Assembly (NCBI GenBank): GCA_029779385.1
Contig: JAKPAQ010000211.1
Location: 1-8,670 of the forward strand
Reading direction: 5' to 3'
DNA length: 8,670 nucleotides
Source of the DNA: Actinomycetes bacterium
GTDB lineage: Bacteria; Actinomycetota; Actinomycetes; Propionibacteriales; Nocardioidaceae
Below, piece after piece: positions 5,433 to 8,670 of this stretch. The notes below the pieces were generated by a model. It did not search any database and was not told the origin of the DNA. It worked only from the letters and a program-made list of their open reading frames with translations. Both the position numbers and the translations under genes were made by a program. Position 1 is the stretch's first letter. Each line of letters begins with the position of its first letter.

Positions 5433-5960
5433 ATGAGCCTTGATCGACCCGTCACCCCTGACCCTTACCCGCTACTGCCGACGGTCGCGTCGTTCGCAGT
5501 CCGTAGCAATGACGTCCAAGATGGCCAACCGTTGGATCCGGCCCAAGTCAACGCCCACGGCGACACCTCCCCCCACCTTGCGTGGAGTGGCGCCCCGGCC
5601 GGAACAGAGTCGTTCGTGGTTTCCTGCTTTTACCCGGATGCGCCCATCGTTTCGGGCTTTTGGCATTGGACCGTCGTCGACATCCCGGCAAACGTCACCG
5701 AATTGGCCACCGGCGCCGGTGCTAGCGACGCCGGCCTGCCAACCGGTGCGTTCCATGTACGAAACGACGGTGGCGGCCTGAACTTCATGGGTGCCGCGCC
5801 GCCAGAAGGCGATCAACTACACCGCTACTTCTTCGCCGTCCATGCAGTCAAAGCCAAAACACTTGGCGTCGACGCCTCCGCCTCGCCGGCCGTCGTTGGT
5901 TTCAACCTCGCCTTCAAGACACTAGGCAGGGCCATCATCCACGGGACTTGGCAGTGGTGA
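5433..5960 (+). CDS. PEBP (YbhB/YbcL, Raf-kinase-inhibitor-like) protein
   Basis: This 175-residue protein belongs to the phosphatidylethanolamine-binding protein family and matches the pattern of M. tuberculosis Rv2140c. Motifs in order are SPHLAWSGAPAG (46-57), YPDAP (67-71), GFWHWTVVDIPANVTELATG (75-94), ND followed by MGAAPPEG (111-126), and HRYFFAVHAVK (130-140). The end GRAIIHGTWQW is also typical. The conserved Asp/His anion-binding pocket appears present, although the usual D-P-D-A-P reads Y-P-D-A-P. No signal peptide is seen, so it is probably cytosolic. Bacterial members have no well-established activity; ligand binding to small anionic or phospholipid headgroups is the usual proposal. 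The gene shares its 17-bp upstream region with the methyltransferase gene and converges on the SPFH gene with a 5-bp gap. Confidence 0.92.
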   Translation: MSLDRPVTPDPYPLLPTVASFAVRSNDVQDGQPLDPAQVNAHGDTSPHLAWSGAPAGTESFVVSCFYPDAPIVSGFWHWTVVDIPANVTELATGAGASDAGLPTGAFHVRNDGGGLNFMGAAPPEGDQLHRYFFAVHAVKAKTLGVDASASPAVVGFNLAFKTLGRAIIHGTWQW

Positions 5961-5965
5961 ACCAA

Positions 5966-7072
5966 CTAGATGTTCGGCTGGTCCGTCGGTGGTTGGTCAG
6001 TCGGCGGCTGACCGGCTGGTGGCTGGTCCAAAGTTGAGATTGGCGCCTCTGCCTGCTTGGCGGCCCGAATTGCCTCTTCGACCGCACTCGTGGTTTCGGC
6101 CGGCGGCGTCGACTCGTCAACGACTGGTTCGTCTAGATCGACGCGCTTGAGCGATCCTCCACCATCGACCGGGATGGAGCCGACCACGTTACCGATGGTG
6201 CTGAGCGCCGCAGTGACCTCGGCCGGGATGATCCACGTCGAGGCGTTGTTGCCTTGCGCGATCTTTGGCAGCGTCTGCAAGTACTGGTAAGAAAGCAACT
6301 TCTGGTCGGGGTTTCCGTCGTGGATTGCCTGGAAGACTGTCTCGATGGCGCGGCCTTCACCCTGCGCAGTCAACACTGCTGCCTGCTTTTCGCCCTCAGC
6401 CCGCAACACGGCCGACTGCTTTTCACCCTCGGCAGTCAAAATCGCGGCCTGCTTCTGACCCTCGGCGGTGAGAATCGCGGACTGTCGCTCGCCCTCGGCG
6501 GTCAAAATGGCGGCTCGCTTGTCCCGCTCGGCGCGCATCTGCTTTTCCATCGCATCGATGATCGACATCGGCGGGTCGATGCTCTTTAGTTCGACCCGGC
6601 TGACCTTGATCCCCCAGCGTCCAGTGGCCGCATCAAGTTCGGCGCTTAGCGTCCGGTTGATCTGATCGCGGCTGGTGAGCGCATGCTCCAACGTCATGCC
6701 GCCGATGATGTTTCGCAGCGTCGTCATGGTGAGTTGGTGGATGCCGTCGATGTAGTTGACGATCTCGTAGGTGGCGGCGACCGGATTGTTCACGGTGAAC
6801 AAGATGACCGTGTCGATTTCGACCGTCAGGTTGTCCTCGGTGATTACGCCCTGGGGTGGGAACGACACGACCTGCTCGCGCTGATCGATCCGATACTTGA
6901 CGCGATCTAGGAACGGAATGATCAGGTGTGGTCCCGGTTCCAAGGTGGCGCGGTATTTGCCAAGTCGCTCAACAATTCCGGCAAAGTTTTGCGGAATTAT
7001 CTTCAAACTGGCTGCTGCAGTCACGATCAGCAAAATCACCAAGAAGATGAACATCAACAACACTGCAGTCAT
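5966..7072 (-). CDS. SPFH/band-7 domain membrane protein (stomatin/QmcA-like)
   Basis: The product of about 368 residues begins with a membrane helix (about 4-22) and continues with a band-7/SPFH domain (about 23-180; VERLGKYRATLEPGPHLIIP, then TLRNIIGGMTLEHALTSRDQ). Next come five 11-residue coiled-coil repeats (188-242), a conserved C-terminal segment (LLSYQYLQTLPKIAQGN) and a Pro-rich tail made of QPPTD units. Such proteins oligomerise on the membrane, organise lipid microdomains and often control membrane proteases or partner complexes. The ATG at 7072 is preferred; it overlaps the stop of the NfeD gene by one base (TGATG) and has AAAGGGA upstream. A TTG at 7075 would add one residue. The one-base overlap implies translational coupling with the NfeD-like protein, the usual partner of this family. 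It is the last gene of the ATPase-NfeD-SPFH operon. Confidence 0.92.
   Translation of the reverse strand: MTAVLLMFIFLVILLIVTAAASLKIIPQNFAGIVERLGKYRATLEPGPHLIIPFLDRVKYRIDQREQVVSFPPQGVITEDNLTVEIDTVILFTVNNPVAATYEIVNYIDGIHQLTMTTLRNIIGGMTLEHALTSRDQINRTLSAELDAATGRWGIKVSRVELKSIDPPMSIIDAMEKQMRAERDKRAAILTAEGERQSAILTAEGQKQAAILTAEGEKQSAVLRAEGEKQAAVLTAQGEGRAIETVFQAIHDGNPDQKLLSYQYLQTLPKIAQGNNASTWIIPAEVTAALSTIGNVVGSIPVDGGGSLKRVDLDEPVVDESTPPAETTSAVEEAIRAAKQAEAPISTLDQPPAGQPPTDQPPTDQPNI
6347..6511 (-). repeat. Five 33-bp tandem repeats coding for hendecads in the SPFH protein
   Basis: The coding DNA repeats every 33 bp, five times, giving AILTAEGERQS, AILTAEGQKQA, AILTAEGEKQS, AVLRAEGEKQA and AVLTAQGEGRA. 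The 11-residue period predicts a long, slightly right-handed or straight coiled-coil helix, as in flotillin-like proteins. The copies differ at synonymous sites, so the array is old and held by protein function rather than newly duplicated. Confidence 0.85.
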
Positions 7073-7521
7073 CAATTTCCCTTTCGTTCGACACGCGCAA
7101 CAGCGCCATCGATATCGGTCACAACGAGTTCTTCGCCAACTTCATAAACCGCCTCCGGGTCGACCGGTCGCGCTGTCCAGAAGACATCGCCAACTCTGAT
7201 CCGGCCGCCGTGACGGCTGATCGTTTCTGCGACAATCGCAAGCTCGCCGACCATTCCATGCTGGCCCGACGGAAGCGAGGGACCATCATGAACGCGCGCC
7301 GCGATTCGCGGGCGAACAAGTGACAACAGTGCCGTCGCGACGATGCCAAAGACAATCAACTGCACCTCTACCGAAGCGCCCAGTGCGGCCGCACCTGCGG
7401 CGGCAAACGCGGCGAGCGCGAACATCAAGAAAATCAGCTCGCCGCTGCTGAGTTCGATCAGCCCGACAAATACACCCAAGGCGACCCAGGTCAGCCAGAT
7501 GTCCGATCCAAACCAGTCCAT
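7072..7521 (-). CDS. NfeD-like membrane protein (SPFH partner)
   Basis: The 149-residue product has about three hydrophobic segments (about 8-25, 27-49 and 52-70; for example WLTWVALGVFVGLIE and LIFLMFALAAFAAAG). A soluble C-terminal domain of about 65 residues follows (GMVGELAIVAETI, then RIRVGDVFWTA and GEELVVTDIDGAVARVERK), matching the OB-fold domain of short NfeD proteins. There is no ClpP-like protease domain, so it is the short, non-proteolytic type. NfeD proteins are thought to work with SPFH proteins in membrane organisation. The frame is open to 7572, but the ATG at 7521 has GAGGGAG just upstream and avoids overlapping the ATPase gene; the gap to the ATPase stop is 10 bp. Its TGA overlaps the SPFH start codon by one base. 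Confidence 0.9.
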   Translation of the reverse strand: MDWFGSDIWLTWVALGVFVGLIELSSGELIFLMFALAAFAAAGAAALGASVEVQLIVFGIVATALLSLVRPRIAARVHDGPSLPSGQHGMVGELAIVAETISRHGGRIRVGDVFWTARPVDPEAVYEVGEELVVTDIDGAVARVERKGN

Positions 7522-7531
7522 TTGCTCCCTC

Positions 7532-8335
7532 TCAGTTCGCCCGGTGCCGCACAGGTGGACGTCTAGCCACAAATCGGCCGTGGTCGTGGCTCACTTCGAG
7601 TCGCTGACCGAAAGCGGCCGTCAAGTTCTGCGAAGTCAAAGTTTGCGCAATCGGGCCGGCCGCCACGATTTGACCCTTGGCCAACAACAACGCGTGCGTA
7701 AAGCCCGGCGCGATCTCCTCAAGGTGGTGCGAAACCATCACCAATGCCGGACCTTGCTCATCAGAAGCCAACGCCTCGATGCTCTCGATCAGGTCTTCGC
7801 GGGCGCCGACGTCTAGGCCGGCCGCTGGTTCGTCCAGCAGGATCGCTTCGGGATCGGTCATCAGCGCCCGACCAATTAGCACGCGTTTCTTCTCCCCCTC
7901 AGACAGGGTCCCGAAGGTTCGTTCGGCCAGCGCGGCGATACCGAGTTCGGCCATCATCGCCTGGGCGCGAGCGTGATCTTGTTCGTCGTACTCTTCGTTC
8001 CAGCGACCCAAGACGGCATAGGCGGCAGACAAAATGAGGTTCTGCACCGTCTCGTTGGCCGGCACGCGCTCGGCGATGGCCGAACTCGTGTGGCCGATTC
8101 TCGTGCGCAAATCGAAGACATCGACCGCACCCAAGGGCTCCCCCAGAATCTCGGCGACGCCGGAGGTCGGGTGCGAATTCGCCGACAAAATCTGCAGCAG
8201 AGTCGTCTTGCCCGCACCGGTTGGACCAATGACCACCCAGTGTTCACCGGCATTGACACGCCAATTGATCTGAGTCAGCAGATACTTGCCGGCACGCATG
8301 ACCGAGACGTCGGTCAACTCAAATACTGCAGGCAC
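7532..8335 (-). CDS. ABC transporter-type ATP-binding protein (Rv3041c-like)
   Basis: The 267-residue product is one ABC ATPase domain with no membrane segments. It shows Walker A GPTGAGKT (37-44), signature LSEGEKKR (144-151), Walker B ILLDEP (165-170) with D-loop AGLD, and the switch His in VSHH (201-204). The signature is LSEGE rather than LSGGQ, and the Q-loop region reads IGHTSSAIAE, with no Gln at the usual place. The overall pattern resembles M. tuberculosis Rv3041c, which also neighbours serB2. No permease is encoded next to it; instead the NfeD and SPFH genes follow within 10 bp and a one-base overlap. It may therefore energise a membrane-organising complex, or a transporter encoded elsewhere. 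The start is a GTG at 8335, with TAGGTT 6 nt upstream and no ribosome site, suggesting a leaderless mRNA. Confidence 0.9.
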   Translation of the reverse strand: MPAVFELTDVSVMRAGKYLLTQINWRVNAGEHWVVIGPTGAGKTTLLQILSANSHPTSGVAEILGEPLGAVDVFDLRTRIGHTSSAIAERVPANETVQNLILSAAYAVLGRWNEEYDEQDHARAQAMMAELGIAALAERTFGTLSEGEKKRVLIGRALMTDPEAILLDEPAAGLDVGAREDLIESIEALASDEQGPALVMVSHHLEEIAPGFTHALLLAKGQIVAAGPIAQTLTSQNLTAAFGQRLEVSHDHGRFVARRPPVRHRAN

Positions 8336-8341
8336 GCCAAC

Positions 8342-8347
8342 AACCTA
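8342..8347 (-). promoter_or_regulatory. Putative -10 of the ATPase-NfeD-SPFH operon
   Basis: On the minus strand TAGGTT fits TANNNT and ends exactly 6 nt before the GTG at 8335, the same hexamer and spacing as at the PEBP gene. It suggests transcription starting at the start codon. It lies within a short inverted repeat AACC-TATC-GGTT (8342-8353). No convincing -35 is visible. Confidence 0.4.
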
Positions 8348-8372
8348 TCGGTTCGGCTCAGCTGTGGGCAGA

Positions 8373-8378
8373 TACCCT
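8373..8378 (+). promoter_or_regulatory. Putative -10 of serB
   Basis: TACCCT fits TANNNT and ends 7 nt before the ATG at 8386 (4 nt before an in-frame GTG at 8383). With no purine-rich ribosome site between, a leaderless serB transcript is plausible. The divergent ATPase operon starts only 50 bp away. Confidence 0.35.
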
Positions 8379-8385
8379 CGTGGTG

Positions 8386-8670
8386 ATGAGTGCTCTAGAC
8401 CCGACGCTGACCCCAACAGCGCACCTGAACTCCCCAACCGTTTTGGTCACCTTCAGCGGACCAGATCGCGCTGGCGTATCCACTCGGGTGTTCGCCGAGC
8501 TGGCCGCCCACGAGGTCGAAATTCTCGACGTCGAGCAACTGGTCGTTCGTGGCCACCTGGTGCTCAGTGTTCTAGTAACCGCCCCGACAGATCCGGTCGC
8601 GTTTGACATGACGATGAAGGCGGCCAGTTCCGATATGGGCCTAGGCGTGGAGTCCGTTCACGGGCTTGGC
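8386..8670 (+). CDS. serB: Phosphoserine phosphatase SerB, N-terminal ACT domain (partial)
   Basis: The frame runs from an ATG at 8386 off the right edge, giving the first 95 residues. After a short polar leader, residues about 17-90 form an ACT domain: PTVLVTFSGPDRAGVSTRVF, then HEVEILDVEQLVVRGHLVLS. This closely resembles the first ACT domain of mycobacterial SerB2, which dephosphorylates phosphoserine in the last step of serine synthesis and is inhibited by serine through its ACT domains. The HAD catalytic domain with the DxDxT motif lies outside the window, so the name depends on the N-terminus and on the conserved Rv3041c-like neighbour. Other ACT proteins, such as formyltetrahydrofolate deformylase PurU, start similarly, but the VEQLVVRGxL pattern favours SerB. 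A GTG codon directly upstream at 8383 is an alternative start. Confidence 0.8.
   Translation, partial: MSALDPTLTPTAHLNSPTVLVTFSGPDRAGVSTRVFAELAAHEVEILDVEQLVVRGHLVLSVLVTAPTDPVAFDMTMKAASSDMGLGVESVHGLG

Noticed and set aside
6254..6589. Repeated-looking plus-strand frame of 111 residues in the SPFH region
   Set aside because: Its periodicity is simply the antisense image of the 33-bp hendecad repeats.

Overview
The window looks like a compact chromosomal segment of an actinobacterium (Actinomycetota). The base composition is fairly GC-rich, GTG starts are common, and most genes resemble mycobacterial and related actinobacterial families. These include a FadE24/FadE23 acyl-CoA dehydrogenase pair, a PEBP protein like M. 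tuberculosis Rv2140c, and an ABC ATPase like Rv3041c divergent from serB. I cannot name the genus. Family assignments come from recognised sequence patterns; no search was run.

Layout from left to right: the 3' end of an HrpA-type RNA helicase (+); an FKBP prolyl isomerase (-); a short 5' remnant of a zinc-type alcohol dehydrogenase (+) in the spacer upstream of it; a hairpin; a small two-helix membrane protein of 57 residues (-); a second, strong hairpin; the fadE24-fadE23 operon (-, fadE24 first); a dyad-rich control region; peptide deformylase def (+); a SpoU/TrmH-type RNA methyltransferase (-); a PEBP (YbhB/YbcL) protein (+); an operon of ABC ATPase, NfeD-like and SPFH/band-7 proteins (-, read from 8335 to 5966); and the 5' end of serB (+), cut by the window edge.

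The genes fall into several small functional units. Def and the methyltransferase act on nascent protein and on RNA. FadE24/FadE23 probably form one acyl-CoA dehydrogenase. The ATPase/NfeD/SPFH trio is likely a membrane-microdomain module. SerB makes serine. Convergent pairs are packed very tightly (4 bp between def and the methyltransferase, 5 bp between the PEBP and SPFH genes).

The most interesting signals are regulatory. Five genes carry a TANNNT hexamer 5-7 nt before the start codon, which suggests leaderless transcripts. Two of these hexamers overlap on opposite strands in a 17-bp divergent spacer, which looks like a single bidirectional promoter. The fadE24/def spacer holds a 47-bp dyad built from two related 15-bp palindromes about two helical turns apart, a likely repressor operator. 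I found no mobile element, CRISPR array, tRNA or rRNA, and no clearly new multi-gene system.
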